DNA of 64,000 bases from Cricetomys ansorgei (Eukaryota; Chordata; Mammalia; Rodentia; Nesomyidae). The translations under genes were made by a program, and so were the position numbers. Positions within the stretch are counted from its first letter, which is position 1. Each line of letters begins with the position of its first letter. Where the stretch lies: NCBI GenBank assembly GCA_026225945.1, contig JAMJFZ010000852.1, positions 1-64,000 on the forward strand. Reading direction: 5' to 3'. Shown piece after piece: positions 37,001 through 50,741 of the stretch. The notes below the pieces were generated by a model, which saw only the letters and a program-made list of their open reading frames with translations, made no database searches and was not told the DNA's origin.

Positions 37001-37799
37001 GATGCTGTGGACAAGAATGTTCCTTATCTGCACGGAAGTAATTATCAATTCCAAACTCAAAGAGGCTCTTGATTCAGAATGTCGTCACAAGGGTCAAGGA
37101 AGAAAACCACCATAGCTTCCAGTCTATCAAGGAGTTCAGAATGAAAATATATAAAGAATATCACGTGTGAAATAAGGACTACACAGGTTAAAAACTTTCC
37201 ATGCCATTAAGCAGCAGTTTTAGAAAAATAGTAACAAATAGTTCCAAGTCAAGTTAATGAGCCCAAAAAAGTTTCTAGTAGTGAGGAAATCAAACCAGTA
37301 AGTGTTCACAAAATCTTTATGTGGTTTTATCAACAGGAGGACAGTTAGCATCAGTTTCTTTCTAGACAACTAGTGGCCAATCTAGGTCAGCCACTGAGGT
37401 TTCCTCAATATCCACTTCTCACAGCAACATATTGTGTTACTGGCTCTTCTGTGGGAGCTAGAAACAGCGATTTCCAAGTAGTAGTTTTGCTGTTGATTTA
37501 GACATTTAATGTTCATCTTTATAATATATTTCAGACACAATTAGGAAGTAAGGCACATGTTGTGAAGACACTAAATGCCTTTTATTTTAGAAATTGTGTA
37601 TGCGTCTTTGCTATTCCTTTGAGCAAGACATTCCTCAGATAAAAACTTTTTTATATTTATATTATATTTATATTCCTTTGGGCAAAAAGAAGTATAACCC
37701 TTCAATATTTTCAACATCAAGTTCTTGCAACTTATCTCATTAGGTTACCAAAGGAAATATTTGGGATCAGCTTCAAGTTCCTGTTACCCTTTGAAAGTT
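34066..37799 (+). other. Aff2 intron stretch, no gene seen
   Basis: 34411-34475 is a diverged ID-type SINE piece (ggggctgaggaagtactcgc, then a gaggccctgagttcccc block). 34585-34628 is a CA-rich run. 35312-35591 is open on both strands and ends at a donor-like ggtaagat (35587-35594), but I recognise no protein in it. The rest is AT-rich intron. Confidence 0.55.
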
Positions 37800-37955
37800 T
37801 TATTATTACTAGCTTTTCTGAGAAAGGGTCACACTGTGTGGATGGATGGCCTGTTTGTAGCCCAGGCTGTCCTAGAACTCAGGGAAATTTGCCTGCCTCT
37901 GCTTCTGCCTCTTTTGTGCTGGAATTGAAGGCATGTGTCAACACATCCAGCCCTA
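37800..37955 (-). repeat. B1-type SINE, antisense, diverged
   Basis: tgtagcccaggctgtcctag, aactcagggaaatttgcctg and a gtgctggaattgaaggcat block are the B1 sequence reversed, with many changes. Confidence 0.88.
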
Positions 37956-39793
37956 TTGCCATTTGATATAACTAAAAGAATATATTGTATGGTAGATTTC
38001 TTATTGCTTTCATCTTCTCAAGGTAGAATTGATTTTTAGATCCAGTAGCAGAGTAAAAGCATCCCCTTTGCTCTTTGCAAGTTCCCAGATACAAGACTAA
38101 GAAGCTCTGGAAATCCATTGATAAAACGGGTGTATATCTGCTCCTACTTTCAAGTGTTTCTTGTGGCCATGAAATCCCCTGTCATAAATGCCAAGGTCAT
38201 TGGAGTAAAATTGCTAGAATAATATGAAGTCTCCCATACTTAATAAAAATGATTCTGATCTTATTAATCTGATGATGATGATCCTGATGAGACCATAGGG
38301 ACATTGTGCAATAGTGAGGCTAAGTACCTACCCACAGGCTCAGGGTGCTTCTGGGAACAGTCCTCCTGGAGATCTATGAGAAGACATCTTTATTGTTTTT
38401 ATCTTAAACACATTAAGCATTTTACAGAGTGTGTGGTTTATAAAACCTCTGCCTGAGAAACTTGCCTTCTAAATCAAGTGTCTGTGATATGTCAGGTAGC
38501 AGATCAGACATGACATGGGGCAAACAACACTGATAAGATTGGCATTGAGAGACATCTGAGAAGAAAAACAATCTAGAAAAGGGTGGAAAAGGAATGCTCA
38601 CTTCCCAATGCAGCAGCAAGTTTAAGTCCAATAGGCAACAAGAGGAGATATCAAGCAGGCAAGAAGCTTCAGCCTCTGCTGAGACACCCTAAATCTGTCT
38701 CCAGAGCACATGAGCCACCCAGGATGATTTGTGTTTCCTCAGGGAATCTGGCATGGGAATATCACTAGCTCACCTGACAAGTATCTGAGTTGTATCCAAC
38801 AAGTTCTAGAAACACAGTGTGTTTCTGCACAAAGAACATCCAGTCAAAGTACACAACTTACTCCACCTAAGATTTATGATGGGTATAATTCATTATTGGG
38901 AGGCTTTGACGTTGGTATATAGACTCTTGGAGACTGATATCTTAGCTTCCTTATGAGTACCAGCTGCCAGTCAATCATTCATTTTTTTGGTAGAGACCAG
39001 GGTTTTAAGGTTCAGTGTTCACATCTTGTTCTCATGAGAATCCCTTGTTCTCATTGTTAAAAATGATCTTTCAAGGTAAAAGGTAACCAAGCATGTTCTT
39101 CTCCACCTATTAGGTTTTATGATTGTACTAGCTCTGTGTGGTAGCCAAAACGTCAATGTGGAGTCTGACTTGTACAAACAAATTAAAATGCCACACAAAT
39201 ATTGATGCTTTCAAGCTGTAATGTCCCATTAGCAAACACTAGCTAACCTTCCCAATGTCTTCCACAGTGGAATCTCACTAGGTACTGTGGTGAGGCAAAA
39301 TCCATAATCACTATATTTTCTTTTTCTTGAAACTGAACATTAAGTTTCTGAAGTGTTATTCATCTTGTTATTATTGGGTGCTGAGCATCAGCATTCAAAG
39401 TATTCAAAGCTGTAAAATGGAAGAGATCCGGTAGCTAAGTGTTGGCATGCACATTAAAAGAAGTGATGGAAGAAAAATGTTAATTAGCCCATTTCCTGGT
39501 AAATAGTACATATTTAGTAAGTTGTGCCCATAACTAGCACTGCCATTATACATTATACTTGGTTCCTAGAAAAATTAATCATTATAGTCTGAATCACCCA
39601 AATTTTTGGTTGAGACAGAAGCATCCCATTTCTGAACCTCATTAGTAATCCTCAGGGCAAATAAAACAGGGAAATATTATGCATTTGGATAATTAATGGT
39701 GCAGATCCTTATCTTAAGAAGGTTTCAAACTGATGTCCCTGCTCGTCAGAGGGTATCTAATAAGATCTCTTCAGGAATGACTACTTAAAGTAG
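37956..39793 (+). other. Aff2 intron stretch, no gene seen
   Basis: Unique-looking sequence. The short open frames near 38422-38922 overlap on both strands and show no domains. Confidence 0.6.
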
Positions 39794-40015
39794 CAGTTCT
39801 CAAACCGTAGGTCACAACCCTTTTGGGGTGGAATGACCCACCACAGGGGTTTCCAAGGACCATCTGCATATCAGACATTTACATTACAATTCATAACAGT
39901 AGCAAAATTTCAATTATGAAGTAGGAACAAAAATAATTTTATGGTTGGGGGGGTCACTGCAACATGGAGAACTGTATTAAAGGGTCACAGCAGTAGGAAG
40001 GTTGAGAACCACTAG
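39793..40015. mobile_element. URR1-like non-autonomous hAT DNA transposon
   Basis: The ends tagcagttctcaaac and gttgagaaccacta form imperfect terminal inverted repeats, and the inside (caacccttttggggtgga, attcataacagtagcaaaat, ataattttatggttggg) follows the rodent URR1 consensus as I remember it. Flanking 8-mers acttaaag and gtttaaag agree at 6 of 8 positions, as expected for an old hAT target-site duplication. It encodes nothing and must have been moved by a transposase made elsewhere. Confidence 0.9.
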
Positions 40016-40029
40016 TTTAAAGAAAACAC

Positions 40030-40310
40030 AGTGTGTACCTGCAATTCCCATGCTTAGGCAATTTGCAAGGGTAGGGGCAGAGGCAGGTAGAGAGATACAG
40101 AGAACCCCCTACACAGGCTTGCCATTCTAAACAAATAAATGAATTTCAGGTTCAATGAGAGACTCTTTCTCAAAAAATAAGGTAGATAGCAACAGAGGAA
40201 AACACCAGTGTCGACCTCTGGCCTTCACGTGTGCAAGCATGTGAAACATGGGTTTCACACACTCACATGCATGTATGTACTCACACACATACATCCGCAC
40301 ACAAAAGCTA
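40030..40310 (+). repeat. B4 (RSINE1-like) SINE, sense
   Basis: agaggcaggtagagagatac, then a tcaggttcaatgagagactc phrase, ctcaaaaaataaggtagata and gtcgacctctggccttcacg, ending in a CA-rich tail, give the B4 order. Confidence 0.85.
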
Positions 40311-41395
40311 AAGTTTTACCATATATAATAAAAAAATAATAGCAGCCAATTTTTTGTTACTAAAGAAGGTGGAGAAAATAATAGTAGAAAATCCATATTT
40401 GATATCAAAATTGTGTTTTAGCCTTTAATTTTGGATTTATTACTCATTGACTTCCTTTTCTTCCAACAGCTTATTTCCTGATTAGCCCTGTGTAGATTTC
40501 AGCCTTGCTACTCTCAGTGGAGTCCACTAGCAGTGTAGATATCATCAGGACTGCATTAGAGATGCAGAAATCAGACCCTACCCCAGGCTCCCTTAAATAG
40601 AACTGGCACAGTAACAAAATCTCCAGGTGATTCTCATGCACAATAATGTTTGAGATACACTGGTTAAAATAATTATATCACCCGAATGACCATATTGTCC
40701 TCTTTAAAATCTATGTAATGTGTTATCCTCAATATATACATAAGAAAAGTGAGACTTATATGTTGAGTGTCTAACCTAAGGTAGTATAATGGTAAAGTGT
40801 CCTAGGTGCTTGTCAAAACCAGATCAGATACTCTGGTATCCAACCTCATACTCTTCCTGGTTATAACAGTATTGTCTTTCTAAAGCCATCAGGGGAAATG
40901 TAGTGATTTAGATAGACTGAATATGGGCACAGGCAAGAAGATCCCAAGGATCTTAGTCACTAAAAAGGCAGCTCAGCTCTGACTGAGTATTAAGTGAATG
41001 AAATTATTAAAAGCCATCATCACAACTGTTCATTCCAATCACTTCAGAAAGGACACAGCCTCAGGTAAGTGAGGAGAAAAATGACACTGCCAGCAAACAT
41101 CAAAAGCATGAGAAGCCAGTCATTTTTACTTCTGAGAGCTTCAGAAGATTGGTTTGCAGTGACCCTGGCTGATTTAACCCTGTTCTTGGTGACAATAATC
41201 TACCAGTTTCTTCCTGAATCTGAGTCTGCTTCCCAGATCATCAGTGAGTGATCATGCTTCTCAGGGTAGCACTGCTTATAGCCTTTGAAGGAAAAAGAAA
41301 TTTCATAAACACAGAAAATTTTTTAAAGTATAAGCTGCTATGGTCAATATTTTATTTATTTTTATTGGGATCTTACATTAGTTTTTTTCATACCT
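40311..41395 (+). other. Aff2 intron stretch with a MER5-like fragment
   Basis: 40530-40670 (agatgcagaaatcagaccct, ctccaggtgattctcatgca, gagatacactgg) resembles the MER5A/hAT-Charlie non-autonomous element. Nothing coding is seen around it. Confidence 0.6.
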
Positions 41396-41890
41396 TAAAT
41401 TAGTAATTAATACCATAGCAAATCACCTGAAACAATATAAATTTGTTATCTTAGAGTTGTGGAGGTCAAAACTCAGTTATGAGCCTCCCACGACAAAAAT
41501 CAAGGTGTGTGCTGCATTCCTCTCTGAACACTACAAGGGAGATAGTTTCCTGCTCACTTGTGCTATTGGCACAATTCCCCATCTCCAGTTTCCTGGAAGG
41601 CTTTAAACTGAAGGTGATTGCCAGCTTTTAAAGGCTGCCACATACATTGACTTTCCTCCATTCTAAAAGCCGGATCAAATCCTTCTCACATTACATGAGC
41701 CTGGCCTCCTCTTCTGCATTCTTGTTTCTCCTGTAAGAATGGTTGTGGTCATACCAGACCCGTCTGGACAGCCCAGGATAATCTTTTATCTCAGATCTTT
41801 AATTTGTTGATACAGGCAAAATCTCTTTGTGTACTTAAGGTTACATATTCACTGGTTCCAGGGATAAGTGTGGGAATATCATTGGGGGTC
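41396..41890. repeat. Ancient mammalian interspersed repeat, family unassigned
   Basis: The order of phrases (cttagagttgtggaggtcaa, aaatcaaggtgtgtgctgca, gacagcccaggataatcttt, attcactggttccagggata) is one I recognise from a widespread ancient mammalian repeat, but I cannot name the family securely. Confidence 0.5.
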
Positions 41891-42389
41891 AGCCATTATT
41901 TTGCCAGTCACAGACCTCTGCAGATATCCACAGCTTTAAAAAGTATAGTGTAACATTAGTGGTTCGTGAAAATGAATGAGTACATAGGTGCAATCAGATT
42001 TCATTTTAAACAAAAGGATCAGTTAGTGAGATAAATATTTGCATACGTGTTGGAAAAAGAATTGTATCCTTGAAGCTGTGACAGAGTGTGACACAGATCA
42101 CAAGTGGACAGTAATTGACTGCTCATCAATAGTATCAGAGCATTTTCTAAGACTATACTTGACTTTTGTATTGCTTGTGATACTAGCGTAGAAGATATTT
42201 TGCCTTAAGTGGTGCTCGAAGTCTGTACCATTTCTCTTGCCATTCTCTTGCCATTCCATCCATTCCTATGAGAGCAATTCCACTTTTGTTTTAATCTATT
42301 TCATACATTATGCTTCTGCTTACCCTCTATATTGTTTTCAGTTCTTCAAATACTTTCCACTGGACAAATAGATTAGGGTGGGAAGCTTG

Positions 42390-42600
42390 GAAGACACACA
42401 GAAAAATACAAACTTCTTTTTTCATTAAATTTGTGTTTTTCTCTGTTGTATAGTACATCCCGACTCCACCCTCCCTGCTCTCCACTCCTCCAAGCTCCCC
42501 ACATCTCCACTCTCCCCAGATACCTCCCTGTTTCCCCTCAGAAAAGAGAAAGCCCTTCAGGGTTATTGGTATGGACAGAACGTAGTTTATTCTCACTACT
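42390..42600. repeat. Rodent LINE-1 (Lx-type) fragment
   Basis: The C-rich block (ctccactcctccaagctccc, then a ctgtttcccctcagaaaaga run and aagcccttcagggttattgg) corresponds to the 3' part of old rodent L1 elements. The flanking boundaries are not clear. Confidence 0.6.
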
Positions 42601-45600
42601 CTGACTGGAAAAGGTCAAGAAATCAGAAGATCTGCTTCTAGTGACTTTGCATGGTGAACAATTGTGTTTCTAGAGTACTCAAACCAAGAATTTTATAAAC
42701 TAAATTTTATTTTTAAAAAATCATAAAGTAAAAATTGAAGGGAAGAGAGGTAAGGGATCTTCACAACTTAATTATGACCTCAAATATAAAATATACATTA
42801 TCTATCTATAAATTCTAAATTATCTGGTAAACAGATATGTGATCCTTATAAAATTAGGAAAGGATCATGTTAAAATTTGCACAAGTCTCAACTAAAAGAA
42901 TTTAATGCAAGTCTACCTGAAAACCCACTAATGCTACATGTCTTTGGCAAGTGCTGGGTCTTTTGGCATTTGTTGCCAATATCAGTATCTCAAGGACTTT
43001 CTTGTCAAAAAATCTAGAATTTTCTTTGTTTATTCCTACATACTTTAAGCAAACTGGTCAATTTGTAATTTTTATTTACTCCATATGAAAGGAACCTGCC
43101 ATTTAAGTAGGAGCAAACTCAAAGTGCACTAATGGCAATGTTTGGCTTTCTAATAGATGTTAATCTGAATTAATGAGAAGCCTAACTCATAAAACAGCTC
43201 TTCCAGAATACAGTTTTTAGTACTGTAGAGTTTAGCAAGAGTTACTTGACTGATGAATTGCTGTTGAGAGCAGATCATCTTAGAATTGTCTTATGCTGCA
43301 GATTGAATGGAACCAAGGCTTTCTAATGTTTTCTCCTACAGCTAGTAAATACCCTCCCTTAAAATCTCCTGTACGCTCTAGTTCTAGAAGGCCCAGAACC
43401 TTTGAGTAAGGATATATCTTAAACAGTATCCAACTTCACTCCATAGCTATACTTGCAATCTTAATATCACAGTCTCCATAGCCATTTTGCTATCTGGTCA
43501 CTGACTTGCAGAAAATATTTCAGTTTATCATTTGGAAAAGCTTTTTTCAAAAAGTTCGAGTAGTGTATTCCTGACCAGATGTGTAGATTACTGCACATAC
43601 ATTATCTTGAAGGGTATTCTGCTAGATATATAAATTACTGCACCTATATTATCTTGGACAGTACTCTGCATGCCACTCCCCTTCCCAGAGGACGGACCTT
43701 TGGACTGTTGAAATACAGTCATTCATCCTATGATCTACTCACCTGTCTGCCTCACATCTCCTTCCATCAAATAGTCCCCATTTCATCACTATTATTTCCA
43801 GCCTCCTTTGCTTTTCTTGCATCTACTCATTAATTTTGGTGTGACAATTTGATCCCAATTGTTTCTGGAAACATTTAGTCAATATAACCATAAATGTATT
43901 CAGGTCTAGAATATAGTATGCAGTAGAGGGACCATGTCCAGAATTTCTCAGTCCTCTCAAGATCCTTAGACCAGAGACAAGTCTGTCTAAAAAAAAGACA
44001 TTTTAATGCCTCCAAATTTTCACTCCAAGTGACCTGCTCTGATCTTTCTCCTGAGCCTCAAATTCCCCTTCTAATCTGGGCTACAGTCATGAAGACAAAA
44101 ATTAATGAGCTTAGAATTAAAATGAGGCTTTGCTTCATTCAGTAAGGCTGATGCACTGATGAGTACAGTAGCAAAGTTGATCTGTGAAAAGATTGAACAG
44201 ATATAAGTTGTTACAAATGTGTGTCCATTGAGAAGTTATATTCCATTAGGGTTTAAGTCACAGAGTGCAGAGTATAGTTTCATATATTAAATGTTAGTGA
44301 TCTTAATATCACATGTTGGAACTATTATCATTTCTTAGATATGTAGTTTGTTTAAATATAAGAGTAAAATGGTGTGTGGGAAATAATTTTAATATAGCCT
44401 TGGTGAATGAAGATATATAAATTATGCATTGACCCTTCATCCCATGTGCAGAATCACAGAATCACAGAAGTAATGCATTGGTTGAATTTATTCACAGTTA
44501 CTTCAACATACATTTTAAAAATAAATTAACTACAAATGAAAATAAATGTAGTAGAAGTGGTAATCTAGCTGACCAGTTACCAGTTTTCAGCAAATAACTA
44601 AAGTGAAATATGGTAATATTTTGCCAATTTGAAAGTTTCACAGTGGATTGTAGACAAGAATAAGGGCCTGAACCAATTATTCTAATGTTGAGATTTGTCC
44701 TGTTTTTGAAAACAGTATTTCAGTCTTGGCTTCATTTTTGTTCCTGGGAACAGTCCTATCTAGCACCATAGGAAGTAAAACCTAAACTCAGTTATATTGC
44801 TTCTACTACTTAGCAGAGTGGGTGCAGTGGATCCTATTCATGTCAATGATCTTTTAATTATGATTCTAAAATTTAGAACGTTCTAGAAGTTTCTTTTTTT
44901 AAGTTTGAGACAAGTTCATTTGATGACACCCTTGTCCTAAACTAATGTAAAGCACACTGTGAAGGTGCTTGAAATATTAAGTCACATTGAATGGTCTGAC
45001 TGGGCACATTCTGTATATTTATGGATGACTTATATTCACTATATTAATTTTGAGATTTTAAAAATCTGCATATCAAAATGCATTTGTCCTCAGAATGGCT
45101 TTGAATGAGGAACACTTACATTAAACACACAGTTTCCTACTAAATCTGTGAAGCTTTGATTTTGAGTTAGTTTAGAAGTAAGTTGATTCTGTGAAGTTAA
45201 AATATCTGTGCTTTATATGCATCATGTTAGTGCTTTTTATCTTGAGTGTATACACTCAGTGATCACTTTGTTTCTTACAGAAATTGCTCAGAAACGATCC
45301 AGTAAATGGGAACTCTATCCAGAAATATCCCAAAGTAAATCCAGAAACCCATTTTAAGTTGTTAGTATCAGAAAGATAATATCACAAATGAATGCATGTG
45401 TGAATGAATATTAGGAAAGAGCCTTTTACTGGAAAATAATAATCTTGGATCCAAATTAGATTTTTACCCTCACACCCAGCATTGTCAGCCTTACAAAATG
45501 TGCTAAGTTATAATTGAAACCATATTTGAAGGTAATTGAGGCCAAATTTGCTTAATCTCTGGATGGGTTCCATTTAGATATATTCTCTTAATCTTTATTT

Positions 45601-47502
45601 AGTAACTAAAGATAAAAACAATTGATTCAATTTAAAGAGTACTTTGCATAAGTATGGTATCATTACTGGCACTTAAAGGGAGGTCTGTAAAATATTGCAG
45701 AGGAAATACAAGCACTGAGTTACAGGCTTCCTCCCCTGTAAGAAAAATAGGTCTCTTTGCTTCATAGAGTTATACTTATTTTTCCAAGAGATATAGCCCT
45801 TCATTTCTTGTGCTTTCCTCTACTCTCTTGGTGTATTTGGCAGAGAAATATACTGATGGATAGCACTTACTTGGCAGCTAGCAATTTAAACTGAGTCTTT
45901 GCACTATGAAAGAAAATGTCTACCTAGGAGATTAAAGGACCAGACTTTAAGGATTGAACTTGCAAGCAGTGCAAAAAAAGGTTCTCTGTGCTGAATAGTG
46001 ACTGATGAGGAACCCCATCCTGCCCTAAAAGGATCCTATTTCTTCCCTAGCAGCAGGGAAGGACATCTTCAGCCCAGTGATGAGAGCCATGATGTTGAAG
46101 AGGAGCTCTGTTTAGCACATGGATGGGGAGTGAACTGGCATAGCTTCAGACAAGGAATAAAGAATAAGAATAAAAGAGCAAGGACTCTATGCTTCTAGAG
46201 TTCATAACAAGAGAATTCTTGAATTGTCTCTATCTTAGGTTTGAAGTTAAGACCAGAGAATTAGGTGGTCCCCAAGCTTGGGGCATGGCCTCCTGTGTGT
46301 AACATTTGCCTCAGATTTGAGGAATGTTATGTGGGAAAGCCAAGAAAATTGCTGCAGTGTCTGAGAAGCACAGAAGGGCAAGCAGAAGGAGGAGCAGACT
46401 TAGTATCATAGAGAGGATGCACAAGCCTGGGGGCTACCCTTTATTTTGAGTTCAACTGATCTCCAAAGAAGGATGGGCTTGAGAAGATTCACTGAGATTA
46501 GAGCCTTCCACAAGTTTTTGTTTCCTTCTTTCTTTTGTTTTGTTTTGCACAGTTTCTAAGAGAAAGCAGAGCCAAACTCAATCCAAAGAGACAATGGAAA
46601 AAAGGACAGGAAAACAATTCTTTTCCCCAGAATCTATGAGACAGCTGAAGTTGATTCGGTGTAAATCACAGAGAGCAAATGACTGGTGAAGGGGAGCTGA
46701 TTCCCAGTAAAGGCAGAGTAGCAAGTGGTGTAACTTCTCAATTGCTTTGGTTGATCAGCTTTATAAATTTAAAAATCAATCATTGGAGGATAGTTGTTCC
46801 CTCAGGATCTTACCTCTTTTATAAGAGTTTCAAAACATTTGCAAAAATGACAGTGAAGAATGCAAAGAAGTGCATTTTCTCATTTCCTTACTCCTGGACC
46901 CAACAGACAGAAATTGAGGACTACACCTTAGACCCTGGGAATAACATGTACAGAGCAGAGCTGTTATCCTTTGAAGGAGCTAGGCCACCCTTTTGTCAGA
47001 TGCTAGCCTTTCCTGTGAGGCAGAGGCAAATCCCTCCTTGGCCCTAGGCCTTACTTTTCTCCAGTAAAAGGAAAATTGAAGTTACCAGTTCTTAGAAATG
47101 TAAGTATAATAGACTATACTCCAAGAACCTGGGGGTGGAGGTCTATAAGACAGCAACACAAAATGAAAAATTAACTGAAATAAGTAAATAGAACAACTCA
47201 GCATCTAAGTCTCAGTTTCTATTCTGTAGCCCTAAGGTATCTGCTGAAAGTTTTCCTCTGGAATATGAAGGTAGGAAGGCTTGCCTGGAAGAAATAGAAT
47301 GGTGCTGGGACAAAGTGCTTGTTTCTAATCAAACCTTTGACCTTGGCCTCCTCACTGAACTCTTGGAGCCTTATATTTTGTCTCTATTAATAGAGAATTT
47401 TGTACTCTTCCTGAAGCTCACAGATAGTCCATATTTTAAACTGTACTGGTTCTTTCTAGTCTGAGACGAGATAAAGTAATAAATGATGTTATTTTTTTTC
47501 AG
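42601..47502 (+). other. Aff2 long intron, 3' part: no gene seen
   Basis: It contains a 47-bp tandem duplication (about 43577-43623 and 43624-43670; shared attactgcac and attatcttg). The 122-codon open frame at 46679-47047 is unrecognised and has no splice context, and I read it as chance. The intron ends in the T-run acceptor of the exon at 47503. Confidence 0.6.
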
Positions 47503-47656
47503 TCCTCTCTTGGCCACACCACAGCCTCCACCTGCAGGCAATGGGGGTTCTGGCAGCTCCAGTGAGTCAGAGAGTAGCTCTGAGTCAGACTCAGACACTG
47601 AAAGCAGCACCACTGACAGTGAGTCCAATGATGCTCCTCGAGTGCCCACTCCAGAG
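47503..47656 (+). CDS. Aff2: Aff2 coding exon: serine/acidic transactivation-type tract (window exon 2), 154 nt
   Basis: The exon starts after a strong T-run acceptor (tttttttcag, 47493-47502) and ends CCA GAG before donor gtgagt (47657). With two bases carried from the previous exon it gives 52 codons and closes in phase 0. It opens [13 protein letters not shown], then a glycine-serine stretch, then [18 protein letters not shown], and ends APRVPTPE. The Ser/Asp/Glu tract is typical of the poly-serine region of AF4/FMR2-family nuclear proteins, linked in the family to transcriptional activation. The proline-glycine stretch differs slightly from the human sequence as I remember it, by an in-frame length change. 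AFF proteins act as scaffolds of super elongation complexes; AFF2 is also reported in nuclear speckles and to bind G-quadruplex RNA. Confidence 0.92.
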
Positions 47657-48399
47657 GTGAGTTATGTTGTCAAGGCCCCAACATCCATCCATGTGCTGGG
47701 GCATAGGGTAGCATGCCACATGCATCACCAATCTAATTGCTTTAGTACAATAACTACTTCAGAAAATTAGCCAGAGACTTGATAAGATTGTTTCTGTAAA
47801 ACATGTATTTTGTATATGTCCTAACATATGTAGATTGCTCCTGTGTGACTCTAAGTTTTACAGATTGCGTACTGTGTGGCTGATCTTCTATGGGTGTCAC
47901 ATAGACACTCTGAGCCTCAAGCCCCATCCCATATAAAGCTATTATAGTAATGATAAAGCTTGCAACTTATTTTTAAGTGAACTAACAAAGCAAGTCAAGA
48001 CCCACGTGTGGACGTGAAGATGCAAACATTTAACTCTACTTTAAAGTCCTTAAAGTGAGAAATGGATAATAAACAAGAAAGACTTGAAAAATATGCCTTT
48101 CCATAAAGGTTAAACAACACTCAAGAAATCATATGTTCCTTATTTCAATTTACATTGTGTGTCTGATAATAATAAGTTATAAAATGTTTAGCCCAGCACT
48201 ACAAAACACCAGAACAATAATTTTGAAATAAAACAATTAGTTTTCCCTTCCCATTCTATGTGGGTTGAGGCTAAGTGCTCTGGTTCCCTGAGCCTGCATA
48301 TGGTTGCAACAAGAAAATTCACTTGAAGGCTCTTTATACATTTCATTTTTAATAATCAGAAAGGAATAGTAGAAGGCAGTAGTCATATTATTGATGTTA

Positions 48400-48650
48400 A
48401 AAATAGCAAATGCTGTGCTGGACACTTGACTTACATTTTCTCATTTCCTCTTACTAACAAGCTGACACTACACTCTCTGTCGCTACAGTCCATTTTAGAT
48501 GACAATGTCCATTTATGAGAACTTAAACCAAAACTACCAACCAAGATCTTACACTTGTACAGTAAGAAAGCCAAGAATGAAACCCACATCAGTGGGCTGC
48601 CAGAGCTAGCTTTTAACCCTGGACCTACACCACTGAGAGTAGCAGCTGAT
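48400..48650 (-). repeat. MIR SINE, antisense
   Basis: tgctggacacttgacttaca, ttctcatttcctcttactaa, then a ccattttagatgacaatg block and ccagagctagcttttaaccc follow the reverse-complement MIR order. Confidence 0.7.
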
Positions 48651-49390
48651 ATAGTTCCTTAATACTTACCTGCTATTGTCTTCTATATGCAGGAATTATA
48701 GCTACATAATTCTTTTTAATTCTGCCATTCTCTATTTACTGGTACCACATGCTTGGTAGCTTTCAGAAGAAGGGCTCTTCTAATGAAAATGATGGCTTTT
48801 TATTTCAACTGGTAGAATTCAGAGTTGAATATCAAGAGCCTGAATTGAATATACCATTTCAATCACTTAATAGTGAATGTTAAAGTCTCCATATACATCC
48901 CCATAAATTGGTTATTGCTCATATATAGCAAAGTGTAGTGGTTTTGAGGGAGTCAGTTTTTTGTTTTATCCTTCAGTAAAAACACAGAGTTTTCAATGAG
49001 TTCCAGCATCATGTAGTAAACCCCAGCATTTCTGAAAATGGAGAACTTTTCCTTCTGAACACACTTGAGACACACTTAGATTTTGTTCCAGGATCAGATG
49101 CTATTACCTCTGTCTTCTGGTGATAGGCTGATCAATGATTCTTAGCGAAAGATTTTAGGAACAGAGTTCTCTCTCAGGAACCCCTGGCTGCAATCTAAAA
49201 CATCTCCTTGTGAGGAATCCTTTATTTCCTAGCTAAAGTACAGTATATTTTCAAAGTGACAGTAGAAGTAGAAACTGGTGTTCAAAGACAGACCTTGTTT
49301 GATTTATAGCTGGATGGTTTTTAGCTAATCAGGTACAAGGGGAAAACAAATCATTCTTCTAATCTTAACTGAAAGTATATTTCTCAATGG

Positions 49391-49391
<1 letters not shown>

Positions 49392-49440
<49 letters not shown>
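49392..49440. repeat. (GT)n microsatellite, about 49 bp
   Basis: A pure GT run after a G-run, about 300 bp upstream of the large Aff2 exon. Confidence 0.97.
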
Positions 49441-49444
<4 letters not shown>

Positions 49445-49640
49445 TATCATTTAACATCCAAGGTAGTCTGTTCATTTGCAAGGTCTCATGTAACCCAAAC
49501 TAGCCTCGAACTAAAACTATGCCTGGGCATTTGATCCTCCTCCACCTCCTCAACCACACCTGGTTTATGTGGTTCTGAAAATGGAACCCAGGGCTCCATG
49601 CATGTGAGGCAAGTATTCTACCAACTACATTCCCAGCTCA
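49445..49640 (-). repeat. B4-type (B1+ID) SINE, antisense
   Basis: aactagcctcgaactaaaac, ctgggcatttgatcctcctc and acccagggctccatgcatgt show a reversed B1-like half followed by a reversed ID-like half, as in B4. Confidence 0.75.
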
Positions 49641-49692
49641 CATCATCCTAGATTTTATTAGCAAATAGCCATTATATTGAAAGCCCCACTAA

Positions 49693-50741
<1,049 letters not shown>

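Noticed and set aside
45270..45360. Possible cryptic Aff2 exon after tttcttacag at 45280
   Set aside because: The acceptor looks good, but there is no convincing donor, a stop follows soon, and the peptide is not AFF-like.
46679..47047. 122-codon plus-strand open frame before the exon at 47503
   Set aside because: No recognisable domain, no splice context and no codon pattern. Probably chance.
47371..47649. Antisense open frame rich in Ser/Leu/Glu
   Set aside because: It mirrors the Ser/acidic tract of the Aff2 exon at 47503-47656.
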